Source: Blautia sp. | GTDB taxonomy: Bacteria; Bacillota; Clostridia; Lachnospirales; Lachnospiraceae | NCBI GenBank assembly: GCA_023663685.1 | Contig: JAMPHB010000001.1 | Span: forward strand, 609,220 to 673,219 | Length of the DNA stretch: 64,000 nucleotides | Direction of reading: 5' to 3' | Shown here: positions 51,402 through 60,913 of the stretch, in pieces | Layout: every line of letters starts with the position of its first letter | How positions within the stretch are numbered: the stretch's first letter is position 1 | Notes under the pieces: model-generated | The model's database searches: none | Seen by the model: only the letters and a program-made list of their open reading frames with translations | Told to the model about the DNA's origin: nothing | Position numbers and translations under genes: made by a program

Positions 51402-52202
51402 CTAATCCAACTCTCCGTGGGCGCAGGCTGCCAGCGCCTGCACATTCATACCCTCATTTTTTCGAGGATTCTCACTTTTTTCCAAATAAATCAGATACTC
51501 AATATTGCCCTCCGGCCCCTTGATAGGAGAAAAATCCAGCCCCAGCACCGAAAAACCCTCTGAAAATGCAAAGGAAACGACATTCTCCACGACCTCCTCA
51601 TGCACTTTTTTGTCCCGCACGACCCCTTTCTTTCCGACCTTCTCTCTTCCGGCCTCAAACTGGGGTTTGATCAGGCAGATCATCTGCCCGCTTTCCCTTA
51701 AAAGCTCCCGCACGGGTTCCAGCACCTTCGAGAGAGAGATAAAGGAAACGTCCACCGAAGCAAAATCCAGCACGTCTTCAATGTCCGCGGGAGTGACATA
51801 GCGAATGTTCGTCTTTTCCATGCACACGACCCTGGGGTCGTTTCGCAGCTTCCACGCAAACTGTCCGTAGCCCACGTCCACGGCGTAGACCTTCTTTGCT
51901 CCATTTTGCAGCATACAGTCGGTGAATCCCCCCGTAGATGCTCCCACATCCATACAGATCTTCCCCTCTAAAGAGATATCAAAACCTGTGACTGCCTTCT
52001 CCAGCTTCAGGCCGCCGCGGCTGACATATTTTAAGGGGCTGCCATGAATCTCTATCCCGCAATCCTCCGAAAAGACAGCCCCCGCTTTATCCTCCCGGTT
52101 GTTATTCACAAAGACAAGCCCCTCCATGATCATGCTCTTTGCCTTTTCCCGGGAGGGCGCAAGCCCTCTCTGTACCAAAAGTACGTCCAATCGTTCTTTC
52201 AT
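51402..52202 (-). CDS. tlyA: TlyA family 2'-O-methyltransferase / hemolysin-like
   Basis: A 266-residue protein with an N-terminal S4 RNA-binding domain (MKERLDVLLVQRGLAPSREK, SMIMEGLVFVNN) and an FtsJ-type SAM-dependent methyltransferase domain (ICMDVGASTGGFTDCMLQNG, KKVYAVDVGYGQFAWKLRND, SVDVSFISLSKVL). TlyA methylates ribose 2'-hydroxyls in 16S/23S rRNA in other bacteria. ATG 52202 is supported by AGGAAGAG and by sitting just after the dxs stop; the open frame above it is antiphase to dxs and rejected. Confidence 0.93.
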   Translation of the reverse strand: MKERLDVLLVQRGLAPSREKAKSMIMEGLVFVNNNREDKAGAVFSEDCGIEIHGSPLKYVSRGGLKLEKAVTGFDISLEGKICMDVGASTGGFTDCMLQNGAKKVYAVDVGYGQFAWKLRNDPRVVCMEKTNIRYVTPADIEDVLDFASVDVSFISLSKVLEPVRELLRESGQMICLIKPQFEAGREKVGKKGVVRDKKVHEEVVENVVSFAFSEGFSVLGLDFSPIKGPEGNIEYLIYLEKSENPRKNEGMNVQALAACAHGELD

Positions 52203-52213
52203 TACTCTTCCTT

Positions 52214-54085
52214 TCACAGCCCAAATGCCTGCATCCGCTCCCGGATACGCTCCGCCACCGAATCCGCATCCAGCGCCAGCGCCTTTTTGAGCTCCTCCAC
52301 ACTGCCGTGCTCCACAAAACAATCCGGGATTGCAACTGCCAAAAGCGACGTCTGCTGCCCTTCTCTCTCCAGAAAAGCCGCTACATGCTCGCCCACACCT
52401 CCGGCGGCTACATTTTCCTCCATGGTAACCAAAAGTCTGTGCCCATCTGCAAGCCGACGGATACAGTCTGTATCTAAAGGAGCTGCAAAGCGGGCATTCA
52501 CAAGGCTTACGGAATAGCCCCACTCTTCTAAAATCTGCCGTACCTCCCCGGCAGTCTGCACCATGCTTCCCATTGCAAAGAGAGCGATATCCCGCCCCTC
52601 GCAGATCACCTCGCTTTTTCCATGTGCAATGGGCGCACGGTTCTTTTCAAGCCCGTCGTATGCCATGCCGCGCGGATAGCGCAGGGCAACAGGGCCGCCG
52701 AAGGAGACGGCAAATTTCATCATATCCGACAGCTCCCATTTGTTTTTCGGAGCCATCACCGTCATGCCGGGAATCGTAGTCAGGTAGGACAGATCAAAAA
52801 TCCCCTGATGGGTAGCCCCGTCGACTCCCACAAGCCCTGCCCGGTCAATCAGAAATACCACCGGAAGCCCCTGCAGGCACACATCATGCAGAATCTGGTC
52901 ATACGCCCGCTGTAAAAAGGAGGAATAGACCGCAAACACCGGAATGAGTCCTGCCTTTGCAAGACCCGCCGCAAAAGTCACCGCATGTCCCTCCGCAATC
53001 CCCACATCAAAGAAACGCTCCGGGTAGAGACGGGCAAAGCGGGCAAGCCCCGTGCCGTCCGCCATGGCCGCTGTGATGGCAACCACCCTGGGATTCCGCT
53101 CCCCCAGCTTTTTCATCACGGTGGAAACCACGTCCGTATAGCCCGCCTTTCTCTTCTTCTCATGGGGCAGCCCCGTCTCCACATCAAAGGCGCCTGTGCC
53201 GTGAAACCGGGCGGGGTGGCGCTCGGCGGGCAGATAGCCTCTCCCTTTTTTGGTCAGCACATGCACGAGCACCGGCCCACGGAGGCGTTTCGCCTCCTCA
53301 AAGGCCCTGCGCATCCCCTTAATGTCTGTGCCGTCCACCGGGCCGATATAAAGGATTCCCATCTGCTCGAAGAACATGCCCGGCACAAAAAGCTGCTTGA
53401 TACCGCTTTTTGCCCTGCGAATCCGCTTTACAAGCCGCTCGCCATACAGCGGAATCCGGCTCAGGGAATTCACGACGCCGTCCTTTAAATCCAGATAAGC
53501 GTCCGACGTGCGCAGACTGCTCAGATATCGGTTCAGTCCGCCCACATTCTCGGATATGGACATATTGTTGTCGTTTAAAACAATAATAAAATTCGACTTC
53601 ATGCGGGAAACGTTGTTCATGGCTTCAAAGGCAAGCCCTCCCGTCAGAGCCCCGTCGCCAATCACAGCCACAACATAGTACTGCTCTCCCTCCAGCTCCC
53701 TCGCATGGGCATATCCAAGCCCGGCGGAAATGGAGGTGGAGCTGTGCCCCGTATCAAAGCTGTCACAGACACTCTCGCTCCCCTTTGGAAAACCACTCAT
53801 GCCCCCGTACTGCCGCAGGCTTGCAAAGCCGTCCCTCCTGCCTGTCAAAAGCTTGTGGGTGTAGGACTGGTGTCCCACGTCCCACAGAAGCTTATCCTCC
53901 GGGAGTGTAAAGCTCAGATGCAGCGCCATCGTCAACTCCACCACACCGAGATTCGATGCCAGATGACCGCCTGTCTTTGCAAGGCTTTCAATCAAAAACG
54001 CCCGAATTTCCTCTGCAAGAAGGGGAAGCTCTTCCTCATTCAGTTGTTTGATATCGTTTTCTCTCTGAATACGCTCTAATATCAT
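52214..54085 (-). CDS. dxs: 1-deoxy-D-xylulose-5-phosphate synthase
   Basis: A 623-residue thiamine-diphosphate enzyme condensing pyruvate and glyceraldehyde 3-phosphate, first step of the MEP isoprenoid pathway. LLWDVGHQSYTHKLLTGRRD and FGHSSTSISAGLGYA-like DTGHSSTSISAGLG are substrate motifs; GDGALTGGLAFEAMNN is the TPP-binding motif; YSSFLQRAYDQILHDVCLQG and FLIDRAGLVGVDGATHQGIF are also diagnostic. It starts four bases after ispA, its usual partner. Confidence 0.96.
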   Translation of the reverse strand: MILERIQRENDIKQLNEEELPLLAEEIRAFLIESLAKTGGHLASNLGVVELTMALHLSFTLPEDKLLWDVGHQSYTHKLLTGRRDGFASLRQYGGMSGFPKGSESVCDSFDTGHSSTSISAGLGYAHARELEGEQYYVVAVIGDGALTGGLAFEAMNNVSRMKSNFIIVLNDNNMSISENVGGLNRYLSSLRTSDAYLDLKDGVVNSLSRIPLYGERLVKRIRRAKSGIKQLFVPGMFFEQMGILYIGPVDGTDIKGMRRAFEEAKRLRGPVLVHVLTKKGRGYLPAERHPARFHGTGAFDVETGLPHEKKRKAGYTDVVSTVMKKLGERNPRVVAITAAMADGTGLARFARLYPERFFDVGIAEGHAVTFAAGLAKAGLIPVFAVYSSFLQRAYDQILHDVCLQGLPVVFLIDRAGLVGVDGATHQGIFDLSYLTTIPGMTVMAPKNKWELSDMMKFAVSFGGPVALRYPRGMAYDGLEKNRAPIAHGKSEVICEGRDIALFAMGSMVQTAGEVRQILEEWGYSVSLVNARFAAPLDTDCIRRLADGHRLLVTMEENVAAGGVGEHVAAFLEREGQQTSLLAVAIPDCFVEHGSVEELKKALALDADSVAERIRERMQAFGL

Positions 54086-54089
54086 AAAC

Positions 54090-55004
54090 CTACTTTTCCC
54101 TATTGATCAGATAGCGAAACAGCGCCTTTAGAAAATCACTGTCTCCCATCCCCTCCAGATCCATCACAGCCTCCTCAGACTGGCGCTCTACCTCCCGTCT
54201 TGCCTGCTCCATGCCATAAAGCGCGACATAGGTGGCCTTGTTGTTCTTCTCATCACTTCCGATGGGCTTTCCCAGCACCTCAAGCGTACTGGTCACATCC
54301 AAAATATCATCCTGAATCTGAAAAGCCATGCCGAGATGTCCTCCGGCGCTTTGCAGCCTGCCGACCTCATTTTCCCCGGCTCCCGCAAGTATCGCGCCCA
54401 TCATCAGCGCCGCCTGAAGCAGCGCCGCCGTCTTACAGCGATAGATATAGGTAAGCTTCACTTCCCGCTCCCTGTCCTGCAAAAGCGTCCCCTCACTCTC
54501 CACGTCCACAGACTGTCCCCCCACCATGCCCTTTGCCCCGGCGTGGGAGGAAAGGCAGGCGAAGGCTCTTGCCATATTCACATCACAGGCACCGTGTTCT
54601 AATGCCTCCTTTACCATCGCCTCCGCTACAATCTCGTAGGCATGGTTTAGGAGTGCATCTCCGGCGAGGATTCCCATCGCCTCCCCATACACGGCATGGG
54701 TGGTTTTCTTGCCCCTGCGGTACTCGTCGTTGTCCATGGCGGGAAGATCGTCATGCACCAGCGAATATGTGTGAATGCACTCGATAGCCGCCATAAAAGG
54801 ATAGGGTCTCTCCCCCCTCCCTCCAAACATCTCATAGGCCGCCTCCAGCAGCAGCGGTCTGAGCCGCTTGCCTCCCGCTGTCACGCTGTATTCCATAGCC
54901 GAGCGCAGGGTCGTGGCATACCCCGTCTCCTCTCCCGGAAGATATTGTAAAAGCACCTCGTCTATATGCGCCGCCCGCGCCGCGATCTCCTCTGCGATTC
55001 CCAT
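54090..55004 (-). CDS. ispA: polyprenyl (farnesyl/geranyl) diphosphate synthase
   Basis: A 304-residue prenyltransferase. The first aspartate-rich motif is VHDDLPAMDNDEYRRGKKTTH, the second FQIQDDILDVTSTLEVLGKP. The size and the ISPA-type sequence MEYSVTAGGKRLRPLLLEAA support a short-chain product such as farnesyl diphosphate. Its start codon overlaps the xseB stop by one base. Confidence 0.95.
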   Translation of the reverse strand: MGIAEEIAARAAHIDEVLLQYLPGEETGYATTLRSAMEYSVTAGGKRLRPLLLEAAYEMFGGRGERPYPFMAAIECIHTYSLVHDDLPAMDNDEYRRGKKTTHAVYGEAMGILAGDALLNHAYEIVAEAMVKEALEHGACDVNMARAFACLSSHAGAKGMVGGQSVDVESEGTLLQDREREVKLTYIYRCKTAALLQAALMMGAILAGAGENEVGRLQSAGGHLGMAFQIQDDILDVTSTLEVLGKPIGSDEKNNKATYVALYGMEQARREVERQSEEAVMDLEGMGDSDFLKALFRYLINREK

Positions 55005-55243
55005 CAGAATTCCTCCAGACTGCCATCCTCCATCATTACCAGCATGGCCTTTTCCATATCATCCAGCATACTGTTTGCAACATTCAGCTCCTTAAGTCCC
55101 TGCTGATACAGTGCAAAGGACTGCTCTAAAGTCGCTTCAGGCTTCTCCATCGCATCTAAAATCTCCTCAATTGCCGCAAACCGCTCCTCAAGCCCCGTCT
55201 CCTGCTCTCTGCCGGGGTTCTCTTCCATCTCCCTGATTTCCAT
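55004..55243 (-). CDS. xseB: exodeoxyribonuclease VII small subunit
   Basis: A 79-residue protein, with EERFAAIEEILDAMEKPEAT and LEQSFALYQQGLKELNVANS, the XseB family core. ATG 55243 was picked because of AGGAGAG upstream; the frame is open earlier but that part lies in xseA. It overlaps xseA by 56 bases in another frame, so the two subunits are made from coupled reading frames. Confidence 0.9.
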   Translation of the reverse strand: MEIREMEENPGREQETGLEERFAAIEEILDAMEKPEATLEQSFALYQQGLKELNVANSMLDDMEKAMLVMMEDGSLEEF

Positions 55244-56507
55244 ATCCACTCTCCTGTCTGTCCTCTGTGCGCCCTTCGCCCGGACGCCCCTCCCGGATTT
55301 CCTCTCTGTCCACGGCATTCACCGCCAGCACCCGGGCACGGATATCCCCGTCCAAAAGTGCAATCTGCAGCTCCTCCCCCGTCCGTACCTGCGAGACAGA
55401 GGAAAGCACTCTCCTATTTGTCGTCACATAGGCGTAGCCGGTCCGCAGCTTTTTCGTGGGAGAACTGCTGTCCATACGCTCTGCCAGCAATGCAAGTCTG
55501 TGGCGGTTCTCCTTCAACAACTCCTGCATACGGGCACAAAGCCTCTCCTCATAGTCCACGGCTCTGCTGCGATTTTCGCGCAGGCGGCTCTGGGGACTCA
55601 AATAGCGCATCCGCATCCTCCGGTGCTCCAGCGCCGCCCTTGCCTGCTCCAGCCGGCGTCTCATTTCCGTCTCCATACGGCGCTTAAGCTTTCCCAGCTC
55701 TCCCAGTGTCTGTGCGTAATCGTACACCGCAAGCTCCGCCGCCGCAGAGGGCGTCGGGGCGCGCAGATCCGCCACAAAATCCGCAATCGTCCAATCCGTC
55801 TGATGCCCCACAGCCGAAATAATCGGAACGGAGCATTCAAAGATTGCCCGGGCGACAATCTCCTCATTAAAAGCCCAGAGATCCTCGATGGAGCCGCCGC
55901 CCCTCCCCACAATGATAATGTCCACGCCAAGCTGCTCGAGCGCGCGGATACCATCTACGATGGAGGAAGCGGCTCCCTCCCCCTGCACTAAGGCCGGATA
56001 AAGAATGAGCTGCACAAAGGGATTTCTTCTTGCAGAAATATTCCGGATATCCTGCACTGCCGCTCCAGTGGGCGCCGTAACCACGCCAACCCTGCGGGCA
56101 AAGCGTGGGATGGGCTGCTTGTACTCTTCAGCAAACATCCCCATCTCCTCCAGCTCGCGCTTTAGCGCCTCAAAACGCAGATAGAGGCTGCCCTCGCCCT
56201 CGAGCTCAATCTGCCTTGCGTAGACCTGATAGCTTCCGTCCCGCTCATAGACCTCCACAGAGCCGGTCACAACGACCTTATCCCCCTCCTTCATGGAAAA
56301 GGCAAGCCCTCTGCGGTTTCCCGCAAACATAACCGCGCGAAGCGTCCCGGAGGCGTCCTTTAAGGTGAAATAGATGTGCCCGCTGCTGTGGTACTTGCAA
56401 TTGGACACCTCGCCCTTGATACGGATGTCATGCAGAAGGAAGTCCTGCGCGAACATATCCTTAATATATTTATTTACCTGTCCTACGGAATATATATTTT
56501 TCGTCAT
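55188..56507 (-). CDS. xseA: exodeoxyribonuclease VII large subunit
   Basis: A 439-residue subunit that with XseB degrades single-stranded DNA. The N-terminal OB-fold (YSVGQVNKYIKDMFAQDFLL) and the catalytic domain (VGVVTAPTGAAVQDIRNISA, IIIVGRGGGSIEDLWAFNEE, SVGHQTDWTIADFVADLRAP-like AVGHQTDWTIADF) are all present. It overlaps nusB by four bases. Confidence 0.95.
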   Translation of the reverse strand: MTKNIYSVGQVNKYIKDMFAQDFLLHDIRIKGEVSNCKYHSSGHIYFTLKDASGTLRAVMFAGNRRGLAFSMKEGDKVVVTGSVEVYERDGSYQVYARQIELEGEGSLYLRFEALKRELEEMGMFAEEYKQPIPRFARRVGVVTAPTGAAVQDIRNISARRNPFVQLILYPALVQGEGAASSIVDGIRALEQLGVDIIIVGRGGGSIEDLWAFNEEIVARAIFECSVPIISAVGHQTDWTIADFVADLRAPTPSAAAELAVYDYAQTLGELGKLKRRMETEMRRRLEQARAALEHRRMRMRYLSPQSRLRENRSRAVDYEERLCARMQELLKENRHRLALLAERMDSSSPTKKLRTGYAYVTTNRRVLSSVSQVRTGEELQIALLDGDIRARVLAVNAVDREEIREGRPGEGRTEDRQESGYGNQGDGREPRQRAGDGA

Positions 56508-56899
56508 GCGAGCTTCGCCAAAATTCCGTTTACAAAGGAGGGAGAGGCGTCCGTACCGTACCTTTTTGCCAGCTCCACCGCCTCGTTGATGGACACTGCC
56601 ACCGGAATATCCTCCTCGTGGCGCATCTCATACACTGCCAGCCGGATAATTGTCAGATCCACCTTGCCCATCCGGCTAGTCTTCCAGCCGGACGACACCT
56701 TGTTGACTGCCGCATCCAGCTCCTCCACACAGGCAAACACCGCATTACACTTTTCCGTGAGGTATTCCAGATCCTTTCCCTGAAGCTGCTCCTGTTCCTC
56801 CTCAAAAAGCGAAAGCTGCTCCGGCAGCTCCTCCTCCCCGTGAAATTCGATGCGAAATAGCATTTTAAAGATATTTTCCCGTAATTCCCGTCTCGTCAT
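56504..56899 (-). CDS. nusB: transcription antitermination factor NusB
   Basis: A 131-residue all-helical protein for rRNA antitermination. MTRRELRENIFKMLFRIEFH and VDLTIIRLAVYEMRHEEDIP, VSINEAVELAKRYGTDASPS and FVNGILAKLA are canonical. ATG 56899 is preceded by AAAGGTATCAC. The open frame upstream to 56983 runs through direct repeats and is not accepted. A leader with 23-base and 9-base tandem repeats and a hairpin precedes the gene. Confidence 0.93.
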   Translation of the reverse strand: MTRRELRENIFKMLFRIEFHGEEELPEQLSLFEEEQEQLQGKDLEYLTEKCNAVFACVEELDAAVNKVSSGWKTSRMGKVDLTIIRLAVYEMRHEEDIPVAVSINEAVELAKRYGTDASPSFVNGILAKLA

Positions 56900-56988
56900 G
56901 TGATACCTTTCTTTGTTGTAGGGTGATACCCTTTTTTGTTGTAGGGCAATACCCCTTTGGGGCATTGCAAGCATTGCAAGCATTACAA
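56899..56988 (-). repeat. tandem repeats in the nusB leader (23-base and 9-base units)
   Basis: A 23-base unit containing TTTGTTGTAGGG and a GATACCC-like box occurs in full at 56912..56934 and 56935..56957 and partly at 56899..56911, so the nusB ribosome-site region itself is repeated. Next to it the 9-mer GCATTGCAA occurs twice and GCATTACAA once (56962..56988). No protein-coding sense is apparent. Confidence 0.7.
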
Positions 56989-56989
56989 T

Positions 56990-57016
56990 AGGACATCTAA
57001 TTGTCTTAGATGTCCT
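56990..57016 (-). other. leader hairpin before nusB
   Basis: A 10-bp stem AGGACATCTA/TAGATGTCCT with a seven-base loop, between the asp23 stop and nusB. It overlaps the position where a TATAAT at 57019..57024 would start transcription. No U-run follows, so a terminator is less likely than a 5'-end hairpin. Confidence 0.5.
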
Positions 57017-57054
57017 CTATTATACAACAGTGATGAAAATTAAGAAACCCCAAA

Positions 57055-57432
57055 TTATTGGTTGCCATCCATATCAACGCTTGCAATGCGGACATTGACT
57101 GTCGCCACTGTAAGCCCGGTCATATTTTCAATGGCCGACTTCACCCGGTCCTGCACCTTCGTCGATACCTCTGGAATAGAGAAGCCATAAGCAATATTGA
57201 TGGCCACGTCCACCTTCACCTCATCTTCAAGCACTTCGACCATGATTCCCTTCGACAGATTCTTCATGCCAAGCCTGCTGACAATCTCATTGGTGATATT
57301 GCCCGCCATGGAGCTGACTCCCTCCGCTTCTGTGGCCGCCAGTCCCGCGATAATCGCAACTACCTCATCTGCCACCCGAACCTCGCCGATATCATCGGAT
57401 TTTATCCTGAATGTTTTCCTGCTATCAGCCAT
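57055..57432 (-). CDS. Asp23/Gls24 family envelope stress protein
   Basis: A 125-residue protein: GEVRVADEVVAIIAGLAATE, GVSSMAGNITNEIVSRLGMK and VDVAINIAYGFSIPEVSTKV, then AIENMTGLTVATVNVRIASV. These are the standard Asp23 blocks. Homologues are envelope- or stress-associated; the B. subtilis homologue YqhY likewise precedes nusB, which supports orthology. A promoter with TATAAT lies about 40 bases upstream. Confidence 0.9.
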   Translation of the reverse strand: MADSRKTFRIKSDDIGEVRVADEVVAIIAGLAATEAEGVSSMAGNITNEIVSRLGMKNLSKGIMVEVLEDEVKVDVAINIAYGFSIPEVSTKVQDRVKSAIENMTGLTVATVNVRIASVDMDGNQ

Positions 57433-57469
57433 ACCAAAATGCCTCCTAATGTCTTTTTACTAAAATAGT

Positions 57470-57497
57470 ATTATAGCAGACCTGACTCCTTTTGCAA
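57470..57497 (-). promoter_or_regulatory. promoter of the Asp23-family gene
   Basis: Minus-strand TTGCAA (57492..57497), 16 bases, perfect TATAAT (57470..57475). The ribosome site AGGAGG follows before the ATG at 57432. Confidence 0.6.
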
Positions 57498-57504
57498 AGC
57501 TTTT

Positions 57505-58647
57505 TTACACGATCTGCCCTTTGGAGACATATACCTGGAAAGAATCATTACCGGTCAGGGACTTGCCCTTGCTGATCGTCACATTCTTGTCCGTAATCAC
57601 ATAGTCCACATTCGCGCCTTCCTCAACGACTGTATCCTGCATGAGCACACAGTTTTTTACCACTGCGCCCCTGCCAATCTTAACACCCCTGAACAGAATG
57701 CTGTTCTCCACAGTGCCTTCCACCACGCAGCCGTCCGCGAGCATAACGTTCTTTGCCACGGAGCCGTTGATATAGCGGGTCGGATTGTCGTCGCGGATCT
57801 TGGTGTAGATCTGGTTGCCGGAAAAGAGAGCGTCCAGATTCTCCTCGTCCAGAAGCCGCATGTTCTCCTCAAAGTAGCTCTTCATATCGTGAATATGCGC
57901 CACATAGCCCTCATAGCAATAGCCCCGGATATCAAGCTGCTCCACCTGCGGCTCTAAGAGATCCCTCACAAAATAGGTCAGGCCATGTACATATGCCTCG
58001 TCGATCAGGCGGATCAAAAGCTCCCGCTCAATGACATAGATATTCAGACTGAAATTCATCTCCCCGTCCTCGCTGGGGTTGATGTAGATCTTGCTCACTC
58101 TGTCCCCGTTCAGGCCGAGAGAATAATACAGGTCAATCGTGTCTGTGCTCTGGCGGATCAGCGCCTCCGGGATTTCCTGCTTCCGGTACACCATTGTCAC
58201 GTCCGCGCCGCTTTTTATATGGGCGTCCAAAAGATCCCGGAAATCAAAGTTGACCGCGATGTTCGCGTCACTCATAATCACATACTTTTCTGTCTGCTTC
58301 TTGAGAAAGCCCTTGATGCTCTCCAATGCCTCGATACGGCCTGCGTATACCTTCACCTGCCGCTGTGCGAAGGGAGGAACAATGTTCAGACCGCCCTTCT
58401 TTCTCGTCAGATCCCACTCACGGCCGGAACCGAGATGATCCAGCAGCGAATGGTAATTTTTGCGGACGATCACGGAAATATTGTCAATGCCGCTGTGCAC
58501 CATGCTTGAGAGCAAAAAGTCACACATGCGGTATCTGCCTGCAAACGGAATGGAGGCCATCAGACGCTCGGATACCAGATCCGGAACCAGGGAATCATAG
58601 CTGTTCGGGAAGATAATTCCCAATGCCTCTGCCTTTGAATTTACCAT
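57505..58647 (-). CDS. glgD: ADP-glucose pyrophosphorylase regulatory subunit GlgD
   Basis: A 380-residue GlgC-like protein that lacks the catalytic GGxGxRL loop (here [20 protein letters not shown]) and so is the non-catalytic partner. [20 protein letters not shown] and the C-terminal beta-helix ([40 protein letters not shown]) fit the family. It overlaps the end of glgC by seven bases, with GAGGAGAA as ribosome site, so equal amounts of both subunits are expected. Confidence 0.94.
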   Translation of the reverse strand: MVNSKAEALGIIFPNSYDSLVPDLVSERLMASIPFAGRYRMCDFLLSSMVHSGIDNISVIVRKNYHSLLDHLGSGREWDLTRKKGGLNIVPPFAQRQVKVYAGRIEALESIKGFLKKQTEKYVIMSDANIAVNFDFRDLLDAHIKSGADVTMVYRKQEIPEALIRQSTDTIDLYYSLGLNGDRVSKIYINPSEDGEMNFSLNIYVIERELLIRLIDEAYVHGLTYFVRDLLEPQVEQLDIRGYCYEGYVAHIHDMKSYFEENMRLLDEENLDALFSGNQIYTKIRDDNPTRYINGSVAKNVMLADGCVVEGTVENSILFRGVKIGRGAVVKNCVLMQDTVVEEGANVDYVITDKNVTISKGKSLTGNDSFQVYVSKGQIV

Positions 58648-59852
58648 TTCTCCTCACCCTCCTTCACATCTTCATAGACCATAGCGTTCGGCCCAACCTT
58701 TGCGCCGGAGCCAACCGTCACTCCCGAAGCGACCGTAGCCACCTCTCCTACGCCCTCGCCCTCCGGCTGTGCGCCGACGGCTGCATTCTCTCCAATAACA
58801 ACATTCTCGGCAATGATACAGTGCTTCACTACCGCGCCCGCCCTGATCACCGTGCGGCCCATGATCACCGCATCCTCCACGACTGCGCCCGCCTCCACGG
58901 TAACGCCCGCAAAGAGAATCGAGTGCTTCACGGTACCCTGAATGCTGCAGCCGTCTGTAATCATGGAATCTACAACCACCGCGTCCTTGCCGATACGGTG
59001 TCCGGTCATACCGCTGTTGCGGCTGAAAATCTTCCACTGTTCATCAAAAAGGTCGATACCGCTGTGCTCCGGATCCAAAACCTCCATATTGGCCTCCCAG
59101 AGTGAGGGAATCGTTCCCACGTCCTTCCAGTAACCGTTAAAGTGGTAGGCATACATCTGCCGTCCGTCTCTGAGAAGATTAGGGATAATATTTTTCCCGA
59201 AGTCATTCTCAGAATTCGGGTCTGCCTCGTCCTCGACGAGGTACTTGCGGAGAATATCCCAGTTAAAAATATAGATACCCATGGATGCCAGATTGGACTT
59301 CGGCTCCTTCGGCTTCTCCTGAAACTCTGTGATCTTGTCATTCTCGTCCGCCACCATCAGGCCGAAGCGGGATGCCTCCTCCCACGGAACCTCCATGACC
59401 GCCACGGAAAACTCCGCGCCCTTTTTCTTGTGGAACTCCAGAAAATCGCTGTAGTCCTGCTTGCAGATCTGGTCGCCGGAGAGAATAATCACATACTCCG
59501 GGTCATAGCGCTCAATAAATGCGATATTCTGATAGATTGCGTTGGCCGTTCCCTTGTACCAGTCAGAGCCGGAGGCCTTCTGGTAAGGCGGGAGCACATG
59601 TACGCCTCCGTAAAGACGATCCAAATCCCAGGGCTGTCCATTTCCGATATACTCATTCAGCACAAAGGGCTGATACTGCGTAAGGATTCCGACCGTGTCA
59701 ATCCCGGAATTCACACAATTCGACAACGGAAAGTCGATGATCCGATACTTGCCGCCGAAAGGCACCGCAGGCTTCGCGAGCTTCTGCGTCAGGGCGTAGA
59801 GTCTGGAACCCTGTCCGCCGGCAAGCAGCATTGCAACTAATTCTTTTGCCAT
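58641..59852 (-). CDS. glgC: glucose-1-phosphate adenylyltransferase GlgC
   Basis: A 403-residue enzyme making ADP-glucose for glycogen. [20 protein letters not shown] carries the catalytic loop, [20 protein letters not shown] the substrate site; [38 protein letters not shown] and [15 protein letters not shown] complete the catalytic domain. The C-terminal beta-helix follows from about 290. Product goes to GlgA at 20 kb. Confidence 0.96.
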   Translation of the reverse strand: MAKELVAMLLAGGQGSRLYALTQKLAKPAVPFGGKYRIIDFPLSNCVNSGIDTVGILTQYQPFVLNEYIGNGQPWDLDRLYGGVHVLPPYQKASGSDWYKGTANAIYQNIAFIERYDPEYVIILSGDQICKQDYSDFLEFHKKKGAEFSVAVMEVPWEEASRFGLMVADENDKITEFQEKPKEPKSNLASMGIYIFNWDILRKYLVEDEADPNSENDFGKNIIPNLLRDGRQMYAYHFNGYWKDVGTIPSLWEANMEVLDPEHSGIDLFDEQWKIFSRNSGMTGHRIGKDAVVVDSMITDGCSIQGTVKHSILFAGVTVEAGAVVEDAVIMGRTVIRAGAVVKHCIIAENVVIGENAAVGAQPEGEGVGEVATVASGVTVGSGAKVGPNAMVYEDVKEGEEKW

Positions 59853-59909
59853 AATTACTAAAACTCCTTCCTATTTTATGATTTTATTGTTCATGTTTTA
59901 CATATTTTC

Positions 59910-59938
59910 ATCATATCACAAATGATTCTGTATGCCTA
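59910..59938 (-). promoter_or_regulatory. candidate promoter of glgCD
   Basis: Minus-strand TAGGCA (59933..59938), 17 bases, TATGAT (59910..59915), ending 58 bases before the glgC ATG. Only four of six -35 positions match, so the call is tentative. Confidence 0.4.
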
Positions 59939-59949
59939 GTACTATTTTG

Positions 59950-60882
59950 CTATTTTCCCAAAATTTCTGCGGTATTGATGAACTCGTAAGGTGTCTGCTG
60001 GTACACATAATAATTTAGCCAGTTTGCGTAAAGGATATTCCCATGGGAGCGCCATTGGAGCAAAGGCTTTTGGGTGTCGTCGTCATTTGGATAATAATTC
60101 ACAGGAAGCCCGATCGGCAGCCCCTTGTCCTTGTCCCTCTTATATTCTTTATGCAGGGTCACCCGATCATATTCCGGGTGTCCCATCATAAAAATCTGAC
60201 TTCCATCCTGATTGATGACAAGAAATACCCCCGCCTCCACAGATTCTGCCAGAATCGTGAGATTTTCCTGCCGGACAATATCCTCCCTGCGCACCTCGGT
60301 ATGACGGGAATGGGGCGCGAAAAAGAGATCGTCGAAGCCTCTGACCAGCGGAATCTTCCGGTTCTTTACTCTGTGCTCATAGATGCCGAACATCTTTTTT
60401 TCAAGCGGATATTTGGGGATTCCATAGTGGTAATACAAAGCGGCCTGCGCCCCCCAGCACAGATGAAGCGTGGAGGTCACATGTGTCTTTGACCACTCCA
60501 TCACCCCGCAGATCTCCTGCCAGTAATCCACCTGCTCATATTCCATCAGCTCCACCGGAGCTCCCGTGATGATCAGTCCGTCAAAATACTGATTTTTGAT
60601 ATCCGAAAAGGTCTGATAAAATTTGTTCAGATGGCTCACCGAGGTGTGGGTGGACTGGTGGGTGTCCATCATTACAAAGGATACGTCTACCTGCAGGGGT
60701 GTGTTGGATAAGGAGCGCAGAATCTGAAGCTCTGTGTCTTCCTTAAGGGGCATCAGGTTCACAATCACAATATGAATCGGGCGGATATCCTGATGCATGG
60801 CCCGCGTCTCGTCCATCACAAAAATATTTTCTCTCTCTAATATCTCCTTGGTAGGAAGATCGCTCTGTGTCCTAATCGGCAT
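59950..60882 (-). CDS. metA: homoserine O-acetyltransferase MetA
   Basis: A 310-residue MetA-family acyltransferase, first dedicated step of methionine synthesis. Catalytic Cys142 is in LHLCWGAQA; the His is in PHSRHTEV and the Glu in MGHPEYDR. Position 111, which selects the acyl donor, is Glu (ITGAPVE), the acetyl-CoA type; succinyl-CoA enzymes have Gly. Homoserine is made from the product of Asd (10.6 kb). The gene is 31 bases after ligA and probably shares its transcript. No SAM riboswitch fits in that gap. Confidence 0.93.
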   Translation of the reverse strand: MPIRTQSDLPTKEILERENIFVMDETRAMHQDIRPIHIVIVNLMPLKEDTELQILRSLSNTPLQVDVSFVMMDTHQSTHTSVSHLNKFYQTFSDIKNQYFDGLIITGAPVELMEYEQVDYWQEICGVMEWSKTHVTSTLHLCWGAQAALYYHYGIPKYPLEKKMFGIYEHRVKNRKIPLVRGFDDLFFAPHSRHTEVRREDIVRQENLTILAESVEAGVFLVINQDGSQIFMMGHPEYDRVTLHKEYKRDKDKGLPIGLPVNYYPNDDDTQKPLLQWRSHGNILYANWLNYYVYQQTPYEFINTAEILGK

Positions 60883-60913
60883 TCCCGTTTTCCCTCTTTT
60901 CTATACATTCCTC

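Noticed and set aside
52203-52523. Upstream extension of tlyA
   Set aside because: Overlaps dxs in another frame, with Cys/Gly/Arg-rich shadow composition.
60883-60913. Possible SAM riboswitch before metA
   Set aside because: The ligA-metA gap is only 31 bases.
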